Shown: in pieces, positions 1 through 8,427 of the stretch
How positions within the stretch are numbered: position 1 is the first letter of the stretch
How the letters are laid out: each line of letters begins with the position of its first letter
Assembly: GCF_003097655.1 (NCBI RefSeq)
Contig: NZ_QCZH01000001.1
Span: 372,001-436,000 of the forward strand
Reading direction: 5' to 3'
Source of the DNA: Flavobacterium laiguense
Lineage (GTDB): Bacteria > Bacteroidota > Bacteroidia > Flavobacteriales > Flavobacteriaceae
Length of the DNA stretch: 64,000 nt
Made by a program: the position numbers and the translations under genes
The notes under the pieces: generated by a model
What the model was told of the DNA's origin: nothing
Seen by the model: the letters and a program-made list of their open reading frames with translations, nothing else
The model's database searches: none

Positions 1-43
1 TAAATAAATGAATCAAAATGAATGCCTATTAAGTTATTCTATA

Positions 44-51
44 TACATTTG
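44..51 (+). promoter_or_regulatory. Promoter -7 element of tatA
   Basis: TACATTTG matches the Bacteroidota -7 consensus TAnnTTTG. It lies 46 bases before the ATG at 98 and inside the longer upstream reading frame, so it argues for the start at 98. No good TTG -33 element is visible at the usual distance. Confidence 0.5.
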
Positions 52-97
52 CACATTAGATTCATTACAAATTTGCTACGGCATTAAATATTCAATC

Positions 98-280
98 ATG
101 GGAAGATTTGGAGTTACAGAAATCCTTATTATTTTGGCAGTTGTTTTATTACTTTTTGGAGGTAAAAAAATTCCGGAATTAATGAAAGGTTTAGGAAGCG
201 GTATTAAAGAGTTCAAAAACGCAGCCAAAGACGATCAGACAGCTGATAAGAAAGAAGAAAAAGAAGAAGAAAAAAAATAA
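98..280 (+). CDS. tatA: Sec-independent translocase subunit TatA/TatE
   Basis: Small inner-membrane component of the twin-arginine translocase, which forms the pore for folded proteins. The 60-residue product starts [20 protein letters not shown], giving a single N-terminal membrane helix. A glycine-containing hinge (FGGKKIPEL) follows, then an amphipathic helix ([14 protein letters not shown]) and a charged Lys/Glu tail, the standard TatA layout and length. The reading frame is open upstream to position 8, but those 30 residues are unlike TatA and contain a promoter element, so the ATG at 98 is chosen. A terminator follows at once. tatC is not in the window. Confidence 0.93.
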   Translation: MGRFGVTEILIILAVVLLLFGGKKIPELMKGLGSGIKEFKNAAKDDQTADKKEEKEEEKK

Positions 281-284
281 AAAA

Positions 285-317
285 AAGGCTTTTCGATACC
301 GAAAAGCCTTTTTTTTG
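285..317. terminator. Bidirectional terminator between tatA and tex
   Basis: A-tract, then stem AAGGCTTTTC/GAAAAGCCTT with a short loop (GATACC region), then a T-tract. It has runs on both sides and sits between convergent genes, so it can end both transcripts. Confidence 0.85.
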
Positions 318-321
318 TGTT

Positions 322-2445
322 TTAAATTACCATTGTTAACTGAATACGTTTTCGATCTTCATCCACTTCAGTGACTTTTACCTGAACGTGTTGATGTAAT
401 TTCACCACCTCATTGACATCGCTCACAAAACCTGCTTTGAGTTGAGAAATATGAACCAATCCGCTTTCTTTTACCCCAATATCAACAAAACAGCCAAAAT
501 TGGTAATGTTATTCACAATTCCTGGTAAAATCATACCCGTTCTAACATCTTTTATCGATTTTACATTCGGGTCAAATTCAAAAACCGTTGCTGCTTTTCT
601 TGGGTCTAATCCTGGCTTTTCTAACTCTTTTATAATGTCTTTCAAGGTTAAAACTCCAATATCGGGCGTAATATAATTTTCTGGTTTAATTAAAGCCGTT
701 TTTTCTTTGTTGGCAATCAAATCATTTACCGTTACTTTCAAATCTTTGGCCATCTTTTCAACAATTGAATATGCTTCTGGATGCACCGCCGAATTGTCTA
801 AAGGATTTTTGGCATTCGAAATTCGGATAAACGCCACTCCTTGCTGATAGGCTTTTTCTCCCAAACGAGGAACTTTCTTCAGTTGTTTTCTATCTGTGAA
901 AGGACCGTTTTCAGAACGATAGGTTACAATATTTTCGGCCAGCTTCTCTCCTATTCCACTCACATAACTCAACAAATGTTTACTCGCGGTGTTGATGTTG
1001 ATTCCCACCGAGTTCACACAACGAATTACCGTATTGTCCAGTTCCTCTTTGAGTTTGTTTTGATCCACATCGTGTTGGTACTGTCCTACACCAATCGCTT
1101 TGGGATCAATTTTGACCAATTCAGCCAAAGGATCCGATAATCTACGCCCAATAGAAACTGATCCTCGAACCGTAACATCATAATTAGGAAACTCCTCTCT
1201 CGCAATCTTCGAAGCCGAATAAACCGAAGCACCCGCTTCTGAGACGATGAATACTTGAAGCGGTTTGTCAAAAGCAATTTTCTTGATAAAGAACTCCGTT
1301 TCACGAGAAGCCGTTCCATTTCCTATCGATATCGCATCAATTTGATAGGCATTGACCATCGAACGAATCTTTTTCATGGCCATCGCTTCCTCCTTTTGCG
1401 GAGCATGCGGATAAATGGTTTCGTTATACAACAAATCGCCTTTTTCGTCCAAACAAACCACTTTACATCCCGAACGAAATCCTGGATCTATCGCCAAAAT
1501 TCGTTTTTCTCCTAATGGTGGCGCCAGTAATAACTGCCCTAAATTATTCGCAAATACCTGAATTGAATTCGCATCTGCTTTGGCCTTGGCTTCCTGTAAA
1601 GCTTCATTCGAAATCGCCGGATTCAACAACCGTTTGTAACTGTCTTCAATCGCCAATTGAATGTGTGGCGTGGTATTGTTATCTCCTTTTATAATTAATT
1701 CGTCAATAATATCGTAGGCATCATCTAGTTCTACATCAACTTTGAACTTGATGAAACCTTCGTTTTCGGCACGCATAATGGCCAGTAATCGATGCGATGG
1801 CGCTTTGGTCAACGGTTCCGCCCATTCAAAATACTGATTGAATTTTTGGGCGCCTTCCTCCTCTTTTTTCGATTTAACGACCTTTGTGGTTATAGTCGCT
1901 TTACGTTCAAACAATCTTCTCAGTTGCTTTCTAACGTAAATGTTTTCATTGATCCATTCCGCAATAATATCTCTTGCACCTTGCAGCGCTGCTTCTTCAT
2001 TGATCACATTTTCATTCAGATATTGAGTCGCTAGAAAATCAACATCATCCTTGCTTTGCGCCATAATTATCTTGGCTAAAGGCTCCAAACCGTTTTCACG
2101 AGCCACATCGGCTTTGGTTCTTTTTTTCTTTTTATAGGGCAGATAAAAATCTTCCAATTCCTGTAAATCAAAACTTTTATCAATTTTCGCAAATAAACCC
2201 TCGTTCATGGCTCCTTGCTCCATAATCGATTTTAAAATCGCTTCTTTGCGTTTTACAATAACTTCATACTCTTTTTGAAACTTGGCAATATTCTCAATAA
2301 AAACTTCATCGAGATTTCCTGTTTTATCTTTTCGATAACGAGATATAAACGGAATCGTACAGTCTTCCTGTAATAATTGAACGGTATTTTGAATGTTGAT
2401 CGTTGCTGTGGCAACATATTTTGAAATGAATTGTAAGTTGGTCAT
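322..2445 (-). CDS. tex: Tex-family S1 RNA-binding transcription accessory protein
   Basis: The 707-residue product has the Tex/YhgF layout: an N-terminal helical region with a helix-turn-helix-like part, and a YqgF/RNase H-like domain beginning near residue 310 (ILAIDPGFRSGCKVV). Helix-hairpin-helix repeats follow (LLSYVSGIGEKLAENIV, then KKVPRLGEKAYQQ), and an S1 domain ends the protein (GMILPGIVNNITNFGCFVDI, then GLVHISQL). Length is somewhat short of the approximately 770 residues of E. coli and Pseudomonas Tex but all domains are visible. The family binds nucleic acids and contacts the transcription machinery; the exact role in Flavobacterium is unknown. It is convergent with tatA and 51 bases downstream of the Bro-N gene on the same strand. 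Confidence 0.93.
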   Translation of the reverse strand: MTNLQFISKYVATATINIQNTVQLLQEDCTIPFISRYRKDKTGNLDEVFIENIAKFQKEYEVIVKRKEAILKSIMEQGAMNEGLFAKIDKSFDLQELEDFYLPYKKKKRTKADVARENGLEPLAKIIMAQSKDDVDFLATQYLNENVINEEAALQGARDIIAEWINENIYVRKQLRRLFERKATITTKVVKSKKEEEGAQKFNQYFEWAEPLTKAPSHRLLAIMRAENEGFIKFKVDVELDDAYDIIDELIIKGDNNTTPHIQLAIEDSYKRLLNPAISNEALQEAKAKADANSIQVFANNLGQLLLAPPLGEKRILAIDPGFRSGCKVVCLDEKGDLLYNETIYPHAPQKEEAMAMKKIRSMVNAYQIDAISIGNGTASRETEFFIKKIAFDKPLQVFIVSEAGASVYSASKIAREEFPNYDVTVRGSVSIGRRLSDPLAELVKIDPKAIGVGQYQHDVDQNKLKEELDNTVIRCVNSVGININTASKHLLSYVSGIGEKLAENIVTYRSENGPFTDRKQLKKVPRLGEKAYQQGVAFIRISNAKNPLDNSAVHPEAYSIVEKMAKDLKVTVNDLIANKEKTALIKPENYITPDIGVLTLKDIIKELEKPGLDPRKAATVFEFDPNVKSIKDVRTGMILPGIVNNITNFGCFVDIGVKESGLVHISQLKAGFVSDVNEVVKLHQHVQVKVTEVDEDRKRIQLTMVI

Positions 2446-2496
2446 TTTTTATGTTGTAATTTTTTATGCTGTAAAAATAGAAAAAGGAATACATTT

Positions 2497-3318
2497 CTAT
2501 TCGTTTAATTCTTTTTTTGCTGGTGGTAAAAAATTCTCCCCAGTAACTACACTTTTTCCGGTTTTGTCTTCCAGCGCAATACGGGCATTTTTGGCAATGG
2601 CTCCTCCTTTTTTGCTCGCTTTTGCATTTTCAATGAGTCCTTTGGCTTGATCACTCTCGGCTATTTGTCTGGTGGAAAGTTCGGCTAATGCAGTAAAAAT
2701 CAATTCGGCCTCACTCATGTGATCTCTTAAATTTTGAGTTTCCAAACCCTTAACTTCTTTGTGTTTTTTTACCGACAATCCTGTCCATTCTTGATGAATG
2801 ATATTGGTCAATAAAGCAAACTCGTCAGGTTTTTCAACTCCGCTGTCTTTCCAATAATCAGTCAATTTATTGCGTGTCTCCTGCCCCGTCATTCGTTGCT
2901 GAATCCATTTTTCGCTTCGTCCCAATTTTTGCCAATTTTCACGGGCACGATCTAAGCTTTGAGCGGGATCTGCCAATTCTTGCATTCGTTCATAACCCAC
3001 TTTGGCCAACCATTGTTTGAAAGGTTCCGCTTTTGGAGAAGGAATCGATTGGATAAGTCGTAATAATTTTTGAGAATCCAAACAATCTGTGTTATATTTT
3101 TTTCCATCAGATGACTCAAATTTCAGTTGTACGATTTCTTCGTACAACTGACTTCCTTCTTTAGTAAGCTTCTTTTTTAAATCCGTCCAATATCTTTTAG
3201 GTATGGTACTTCCTGTCAAAATTTCAATTACATCGATAACCGAAAAATACCAAATTTCTTGTTCAGCATCGTAATGACTTCGTACTTTTTTCTGTTCAAA
3301 TAATTTAATTGGGCTCAT
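2497..3318 (-). CDS. BRO-N domain protein, DinD-like
   Basis: The 273-residue protein begins with a Bro-N (prophage antirepressor-type) DNA-binding domain: KLFEQKKVRSHYDAEQEIWY, then FSVIDVIEILTGS, and further on LIQSIPSPKAEPFKQWLAKV. The remainder resembles the E. coli damage-inducible protein DinD (MTGQETRNKLTDYW, TNIIHQEWTGLSVKKHKEVK, NLRDHMSEAELIFTALAE). DinD is LexA-regulated and affects RecA filaments in E. coli; whether this copy does is unknown, and no LexA-like box was recognised upstream. Phage-type ancestry is likely, but no other phage genes surround it. It diverges from the DUF1294 gene. Confidence 0.85.
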   Translation of the reverse strand: MSPIKLFEQKKVRSHYDAEQEIWYFSVIDVIEILTGSTIPKRYWTDLKKKLTKEGSQLYEEIVQLKFESSDGKKYNTDCLDSQKLLRLIQSIPSPKAEPFKQWLAKVGYERMQELADPAQSLDRARENWQKLGRSEKWIQQRMTGQETRNKLTDYWKDSGVEKPDEFALLTNIIHQEWTGLSVKKHKEVKGLETQNLRDHMSEAELIFTALAELSTRQIAESDQAKGLIENAKASKKGGAIAKNARIALEDKTGKSVVTGENFLPPAKKELNE

Positions 3319-3381
3319 AATTTATACATTTTTAAGGCTTAAATAAAGACTTTGAATATAAGAAAAATAATAAACTTCTAC

Positions 3382-3389
3382 TATCTTTG
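3382..3389 (+). promoter_or_regulatory. Promoter -7 element of the DUF1294 gene
   Basis: TATCTTTG matches TAnnTTTG. Its final TTG would be read as a start codon by a naive gene caller; the promoter match argues that translation begins at the in-frame ATG at 3408. Confidence 0.5.
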
Positions 3390-3407
3390 ACTCTTATTTT
3401 TATACCA

Positions 3408-3686
3408 ATGACAACACTTTTATACTTATTTTTGCTTGTTAATTTTATAGCCTTTATTGTAATTGGTTATGACAAATATTCGGCTGTAAAAAACAAAAAA
3501 AGGATTTCCGAAAAAGCACTTTTGACTTGGGTCGCCTTGGGTGGAACCATTGGATCATCGCTTGCGATGTCGGTTTTTAGACATAAAACTTCCAAAACAA
3601 GCTATCTATGGAAGTTTTCAGGAATTGTTGTCCTCCAAATTTTAATTGTTTTTGGATTATTTTATTTCGACATGTTAACACTATAA
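3408..3686 (+). CDS. DUF1294 family small membrane protein
   Basis: The 92-residue protein (from ATG 3408) has an N-terminal membrane helix (LLYLFLLVNFIAFIVIGYDK), a basic loop (SAVKNKKRISEKALL), the family signature GGTIGSSLAMSVFRHKTSK, and a second hydrophobic helix (FSGIVVLQILIVFGLFYF). This is the usual DUF1294 layout. The function of the family is not known. The frame is open seven codons further upstream to a TTG, but that TTG belongs to a promoter-like TATCTTTG. The gene is transcribed alone, divergently from the Bro-N gene. Confidence 0.8.
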   Translation: MTTLLYLFLLVNFIAFIVIGYDKYSAVKNKKRISEKALLTWVALGGTIGSSLAMSVFRHKTSKTSYLWKFSGIVVLQILIVFGLFYFDMLTL

Positions 3687-3721
3687 AAAAGTAATCCAGT
3701 CAATGTGCCAACTGAATTACT
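3685..3721 (-). terminator. rpiB terminator
   Basis: On the minus strand a stem AGTAATTCAGT/ACTGGATTACT (one G-U pair) is followed by TTTTTT. It lies about 70 bases after the rpiB stop. Confidence 0.7.
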
Positions 3722-3786
3722 ATAAATTCAACTAACTCACTGACTGAATTCATATAAATTAAGTCAATAGAAATGCTAAAATGTTC

Positions 3787-4218
3787 TTATTGACAAGCTA
3801 TTTTATCCACTCTATTTTGGTGCCTTCCACCTTCAAATTCTGTAGCCAAAAAAGCTTCAACAATTTCTACAGCTTGTGGAATAGAAGTAAAACGTGCCGG
3901 AATACTTATAATATTTGCATCATTATGCAAACGAGTTAAAACCGCTATTTCTTTCATCCAACAAAGACCGGCGCGAACTTTTGGGTATTTATTTACTGTC
4001 ATCGCAATTCCGTTACCGCTTCCGCAAACAACAATTCCAAAATCAGCTTTTCCTTCAGAAACATCTGTAGCAACAGGATGCGCAAAATCTGGATAATCAA
4101 CACTGTCTACAGAATCTGTTCCGTAATTAGTTACCTCATGTCCCTTTGCTTCAAGCATAGCAACAATTGCTTTTTTATAATCTGGGCCTGCGTGGTCATT
4201 TCCTATGGAGATTTTCAT
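3787..4218 (-). CDS. rpiB: Ribose 5-phosphate isomerase B
   Basis: Interconverts ribose 5-phosphate and ribulose 5-phosphate in the non-oxidative pentose phosphate pathway (cytoplasm). The 143-residue product has the RpiB/LacAB fold signatures: MKISIGNDHAGPDYK with the Asp-His pair at residues 8-9, the catalytic-cysteine loop VVCGSGNGIAMTVNK (Cys65), and the later LHNDANIISIPARF stretch. Length is typical for the family. The ATG at 4218 is chosen over the one at 4248 because homologues begin MKI and because a TAnnTTTG element covers 4246-4253. Monocistronic, with its own terminator downstream. Confidence 0.93.
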   Translation of the reverse strand: MKISIGNDHAGPDYKKAIVAMLEAKGHEVTNYGTDSVDSVDYPDFAHPVATDVSEGKADFGIVVCGSGNGIAMTVNKYPKVRAGLCWMKEIAVLTRLHNDANIISIPARFTSIPQAVEIVEAFLATEFEGGRHQNRVDKIACQ

Positions 4219-4245
4219 TTCTTTGTGTGTTTTGTTTTTGAATTG

Positions 4246-4253
4246 CAAATTTA
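4246..4253 (-). promoter_or_regulatory. Promoter -7 element of rpiB
   Basis: On the minus strand TAAATTTG, a match to TAnnTTTG, 28 bases before the chosen rpiB start. It overlaps the alternative ATG at 4248, which is evidence against that start. No convincing -33 TTG. Confidence 0.45.
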
Positions 4254-4955
4254 GCCAAAGTAATCTAGATATGATACTACTATTTAATTTTCACTTCAAT
4301 TTTTAACTAAAGCAATAGAATAATCGAAACCTTTTAAAACTAAAATGTAACTGTCTGAATTTCTGAAAATAAGCTACTTATTAACAAAACAACTGTTTTA
4401 CAAAAGACTGTAAATCAATGCATAGTTTACAATTTAAATGTTAATTTTTTGAATTGTTAATAGCAAAACCTAACTACTTGATATTCAGTTAACGTTATGT
4501 TAACTAAAAATGTTCATAACTTGAGATAGAATATTAGAAGTTTTTTTTGGAAAATAGAATAAAATAAGTAATCCAAAACCCACTTTAGAAATCCTAATTT
4601 AGTTTACTGAATTTTTAGAAAAGTTATCAATACTCAAAATTGGTTTTTCAACAAAAAAACAGAAATCACTTATTTACAATTTATATAATTTTTGAATTGT
4701 TAACAGTTGTTAACTAAACTTGAAAAAGCCTTAAAAACTAAATATTTACGTATAAATAACTATGTTGATAACTCAAGATAAAGTGACAAAACTTCATTTC
4801 AATACATTTTTTTAGAAATTTATAGCAACTATTAACAAGCTATAATAACCATAAATAAATAATTTAAATTTAAATTTTCTTTTTGTTGTATTTAATATAT
4901 GTTGACAACTTTGAAATTTTAAAACAAAAAAAATGAAATTGATTTTTGAATTCTT
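4254..4955. other. AT-rich intergenic region, no gene recognised
   Basis: About 700 bases of very AT-rich sequence with no credible reading frame. It contains many TTAAC/GTTAA motifs (for example 4440-4510 and 4690-4715) and one TTATCAACA-like nonamer (minus strand, near 4763-4771). I see no RNA gene. A replication-origin-like role is conceivable but not supported by a cluster of canonical DnaA boxes. Confidence 0.4.
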
Positions 4956-5162
4956 TTAAACGATTGAAAGTTTGGAATTCAAATTGTCTAGTATTTCTTG
5001 AACTTGTTCTAAATCGTTTAGGTGTATTTTTAGTTTGATTTAGCCAAAAGCAAATGTTGCCAAAGGATCAATGGATACTATGTTTTCATTTTCGAAAAAA
5101 TAATAAATTCCTTCTTGATCCAAAATATGTTTAAGAACCACAATTTCATGCGAAACCCACAT
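4956..5162 (-). pseudogene. DUF2007-like signal-transducing protein, interrupted by a stop
   Basis: The minus-strand frame reads MWVSHEIVVLKHILDQEGIY, then YFFENENIVSIDPLATFAFG. It meets TAA at 5040-5042 and continues in frame IKLKIHLNDLEQVQEILDNL to a second stop at 4956-4958. Together this matches the DUF2007 pattern (HEIVVLKHxLExExIxYxFEN ... GGIKLxV ... A/VQEIL). The stop stands where a conserved glycine codon normally is. The N-terminal strand preceding HEIVV is also unrecognisable, and a CCCGATAGCTATCGGG palindrome sits about 40 bases upstream. I infer a decayed gene; a truncated product of about 40 residues could still be made. Confidence 0.65.
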
Positions 5163-5199
5163 CAAAAAAATAATTTTTTTTCTATAAAATAAAAAAGTG

Positions 5200-5217
5200 T
5201 CCCGATAGCTATCGGGA
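5200..5217. repeat. REP-like palindrome copy 1
   Basis: Perfect 18-base palindrome TCCCGATAGCTATCGGGA. Near-identical copies occur at 23208-23225 and 27459-27476; related ones are at 46788-46803 and 36525-36540. Confidence 0.8.
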
Positions 5218-5394
5218 TGACAACCAAAATTTAAATACTTTTTAGGAAGAATAATTAAAAACAGCAATCGTTTTAAAGTCTTTCATTTTCATTTTTTTAT
5301 AAATGTAGTAAAGTTATTATTAGTTTAAAACTGTACTGATATTACGGAATAGTGGATACTATTTTGTAATTTTAGACTTTTAAGAAAAAGATAT

Positions 5395-7572
5395 ATGAGT
5401 AAAAGATTAAGAAAGCCGATAAAAAAAGAGAAAGATTTCTCAGATAAAATTATAAAAATATTATCGCAAAGTGCCAATAAAGCCTTTAATTATAAGCAAA
5501 TAGGAGCCAAATTAGAATTAGACGATACCCAAAGTCGCAATCAAATTATAAAAGATTTAAAAATTCTGGCTGCTTCCAAGAAAATTATCGAATCAGAACC
5601 CGGGAAATATTTAATAAAAGCTGCCAGTAAAGAGTATTACGAAGGCAAGATTGATATGACAGGTCGTAAAACGGCTTATTTTGTTTGTCCAGAATTTGAA
5701 GAAGATGTTTTTATTCCGTCGAATAATTTGAATCACGCTTTAGATAAAGATACCGTAAAAGTGTATGTTTATAATAAAAGAAGTGGTAAAAGAGCTGAAG
5801 GAGAAGTAATTGAAGTTATAGAAAGATACAAAACCGACTTTGTTGGGGTAATTGATATTCAAAAGAATTTCTCTTTTGTTTCAACAGCCAATCCCAAAAT
5901 GTACACCGATATTTTTATTCCAAAGGATAAAATAGGGGAGGCCGAGCAAGGAGATGTAGTTTTGGTTCATATCGAAGATTGGCCTTCAAGAGCTGATAGT
6001 CCTTTTGGAAAAGTAGTGAAAGTACTTGGAAAACCAGGTGAACACGATACTGAAATTCATGCAATTTTAGCTGAATATGGCTTGCCTGCTGAGTTTCCTA
6101 TTGAAATTGAAACCTATGCCCAAAAAATAGATACTTCGATTGAAGAAAGTGAAATAGCCAAACGTCGTGATATGCGAGATACGTTGACTTTCACAATTGA
6201 CCCGAAAGATGCTAAAGATTTTGATGATGCATTGTCTTTCAAACAACTAGAAAATGGAAACTATGAAATAGGTGTTCACATTGCAGATGTTTCGCATTAT
6301 CTAGAAGAAGGAACTATCCTGGATGATGAAGCCTATCAAAGAGCAACATCCGTTTATTTGGTAGATAGGGTAGTACCAATGTTACCGGAAGTACTTTCTA
6401 ATTTCGCTTGCTCTTTAAGACCTCAAGAAGAAAAATATACCTTTTCTGCCATATTTGAAATTACCGAAAAATGTCAAGTGGTGAATCAATGGTTTGGTAG
6501 AACCGTAATCTTCTCTGATCAGCGTTTTGCTTATGAAGAAGCGCAATACATCATTGAAACAAAGGATAACACCATTCCAACCGAAATTTCCATTACAGGA
6601 AGTTCGTATGTAGTTTCAGATGCAATTGTGGCTGCAACGCTAAAAATGGATGAATTAGCCAAGATTTTTAGAAGAAACAGAATGAACGAAGGGGCAATTT
6701 CTTTTGATAAAGTAGAAGTAAAATTCAACTTGGATAAAGATGGTGAACCAGAAGGAGTATATTTTAAAGTAGCAAAAGATGCCAATCATTTAATTGAAGA
6801 ATTCATGCTTTTGGCAAATAGAAAAGTAGCAGAATTCATTGGAAAACAAAAGAAAACTTTCGTTTATAGAATTCACGATGAACCCAATGAAGACAAACTT
6901 TTTGCGATGCAAGCTGTAATTGCTAAGTTCGGTTATAAAATTGATTTCAAACAAGGTTCCATCTCTCAAGCCTTGAATAAATTAATGGAAGATGTTAATG
7001 GAAAAAAAGAGCAAAATTTAATTGATACTTTAGCCATTCGATCCATGAGTAAAGCCAAATATTCTACGGATAATATTGGTCATTACGGATTAGCTTTTGA
7101 TTATTATTCTCATTTTACTTCGCCAATTCGCCGTTACCCGGATGTTATGGTACATCGTTTGTTGCAGTTTTATTTGGATGGTGGAAAATCGGTTGATGAA
7201 GATACGTATGAAACGAAATGTTTGCATTCTTCAACAATGGAAGGATTAGCGACCAATGCCGAAAGGGATTCTATAAAATACATGCAGGTTAAATACATGC
7301 AAAACCATAATGATCAGGAATTCCTTGGTGTTATTTCTGGAGTAACTGAATGGGGTATTTATGTTGAAATTATTGAAAATAAGTGCGAAGGAATGGTGAG
7401 AACCCGTGATATAAAAGATGATTATTACACTTTCGATGAAAAACAATATGCCTTGGTAGGTGCCAATTCTGAGCGATTATTGCAACTGGGCGATGAGATT
7501 TACGTAAAAGTAAAAAATGCCGATTTGGTAAAGAAACAATTGGATTTTAATTTTGTAAAAAGAAACGAGTAA
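5395..7572 (+). CDS. rnr: Ribonuclease R
   Basis: Processive 3'-5' exoribonuclease that degrades structured RNA. The 725-residue protein has an N-terminal winged-helix-like region (about 15-75) and cold-shock-type OB domains (about 80-230). The RNB catalytic domain starts near residue 255, with the aspartate cluster DPKDAKDFDDALSF and later HFTSPIRRYPDVMVHR. A C-terminal S1 domain (QEFLGVISGVTEWGIYVEII) follows. Size and order match the RNase R/VacB family, slightly shorter than in E. coli because the basic tail is missing. The start ATGAGTAAAAG at 5395 fits. It appears to be transcribed alone. Confidence 0.95.
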   Translation: MSKRLRKPIKKEKDFSDKIIKILSQSANKAFNYKQIGAKLELDDTQSRNQIIKDLKILAASKKIIESEPGKYLIKAASKEYYEGKIDMTGRKTAYFVCPEFEEDVFIPSNNLNHALDKDTVKVYVYNKRSGKRAEGEVIEVIERYKTDFVGVIDIQKNFSFVSTANPKMYTDIFIPKDKIGEAEQGDVVLVHIEDWPSRADSPFGKVVKVLGKPGEHDTEIHAILAEYGLPAEFPIEIETYAQKIDTSIEESEIAKRRDMRDTLTFTIDPKDAKDFDDALSFKQLENGNYEIGVHIADVSHYLEEGTILDDEAYQRATSVYLVDRVVPMLPEVLSNFACSLRPQEEKYTFSAIFEITEKCQVVNQWFGRTVIFSDQRFAYEEAQYIIETKDNTIPTEISITGSSYVVSDAIVAATLKMDELAKIFRRNRMNEGAISFDKVEVKFNLDKDGEPEGVYFKVAKDANHLIEEFMLLANRKVAEFIGKQKKTFVYRIHDEPNEDKLFAMQAVIAKFGYKIDFKQGSISQALNKLMEDVNGKKEQNLIDTLAIRSMSKAKYSTDNIGHYGLAFDYYSHFTSPIRRYPDVMVHRLLQFYLDGGKSVDEDTYETKCLHSSTMEGLATNAERDSIKYMQVKYMQNHNDQEFLGVISGVTEWGIYVEIIENKCEGMVRTRDIKDDYYTFDEKQYALVGANSERLLQLGDEIYVKVKNADLVKKQLDFNFVKRNE

Positions 7573-7585
7573 GATTTTTTTTAAA

Positions 7586-7680
7586 GTTTTTAAGCTTCTG
7601 AGTAACTAAGTTTCTAAGATTTGAAAATGAGAATTATATAATCTTAGAAACTCAGTTACTTAGTATCTTAGCTTCTTAAT
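7586..7680. repeat. Long imperfect inverted repeat after rnr
   Basis: The segment AGTAACTAAGTTTCTAAGAT is followed about 25 bases later by ATCTTAGAAACTCAGTTACT. The arms are nearly complementary over 20 bases, with related flanks (AAGCTTCT and AGCTTCTTAA). It could fold as a large hairpin in the rnr 3' UTR. No T-tract follows, so it is not a classical terminator. Confidence 0.6.
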
Positions 7681-7727
7681 TTTTGAGTAGTGAATAATTA
7701 AATATATTAACAATTAAATTTTTTCAA

Positions 7728-8393
7728 ATGAAAAAGACAATTTTATTAGGTTTTGTATTCTTGACACAATTGACTTTTGCCCAAACCACAATAGATCTCA
7801 AGGATTTTGATGATATAAAAGTATTTGATAAACTGAATGTTACTTTGATAGCATCGAATGAAAATAAAGCAGTTATCACGGGAACCAATCAAAGAGATGT
7901 TGAAGTGGTTAATAAAAATGGACTTTTAAAAATAAGAATGCCTTTGACTAAAACCATGTCTGGTGATGTAATAAAAGTGACATTATATTTCAAGAAAATC
8001 CAAAGTATTGATGCCAATGAAGGCAGTACTGTAACTTGTGCGGACACTTTCAAACAAACCACTTTGGATTTAGGTACTCAAGAAGGGGCTAGGATTACAG
8101 CTGTATTAGATGTGGATAAAACGTCAATTAAAGCGTATTCTGGCGGTATTATTAATTTATCGGGTAAAGCCATCACTCAATCGGTTTCTATCAATTCTGG
8201 AGGTATTTTAAAAGCAAGCGATTTAGAAACTTCGCAAACGACAGTGAGTGTTTCTGCTGGTGGAAATGCCGAAGTAAAAGCAAGCACACTTGTTGATGCC
8301 AAAGTAAAAGCTGGTGGAACTGTAGTTATTTATGGTAAACCAAAACAAATTAATCAAGAAACTCTCATGGGTGGGAGTATTATTGAAAAGTAA
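7728..8393 (+). CDS. Secreted head GIN (DUF2807) domain protein
   Basis: The 221-residue protein has a Sec signal peptide (MKKTILLGFVFLTQLTFAQ, cleavage after FAQ). A DUF2807/GIN domain follows, a right-handed beta-solenoid of repeated short strands: DFDDIKVFDKLNVTLI, INLSGKAITQSVSINSGGIL and VSVSAGGNAEVKAS are typical turns. These proteins are periplasmic or outer-membrane-associated in Bacteroidota; no biochemical function is established. It stands 34 bases ahead of the LysE-type gene and may be co-transcribed with it. Confidence 0.85.
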   Translation: MKKTILLGFVFLTQLTFAQTTIDLKDFDDIKVFDKLNVTLIASNENKAVITGTNQRDVEVVNKNGLLKIRMPLTKTMSGDVIKVTLYFKKIQSIDANEGSTVTCADTFKQTTLDLGTQEGARITAVLDVDKTSIKAYSGGIINLSGKAITQSVSINSGGILKASDLETSQTTVSVSAGGNAEVKASTLVDAKVKAGGTVVIYGKPKQINQETLMGGSIIEK

Positions 8394-8427
8394 TAAATAA
8401 TTTATAAATTTTTAAAGTCATTTTTTA

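Noticed and set aside
8..97. Upstream extension of tatA to position 8
   Set aside because: The added 30 residues are unlike TatA and a TAnnTTTG promoter lies within them.
2497..3318. Bro-N protein taken as part of an integrated phage
   Set aside because: It is surrounded by housekeeping genes (tex, rpiB), with no attachment sites or phage genes.
4254..5394. Possible oriC
   Set aside because: Only isolated DnaA-box-like words, no dnaA neighbour, and the parS cluster lies elsewhere; kept only as a low-interest note.
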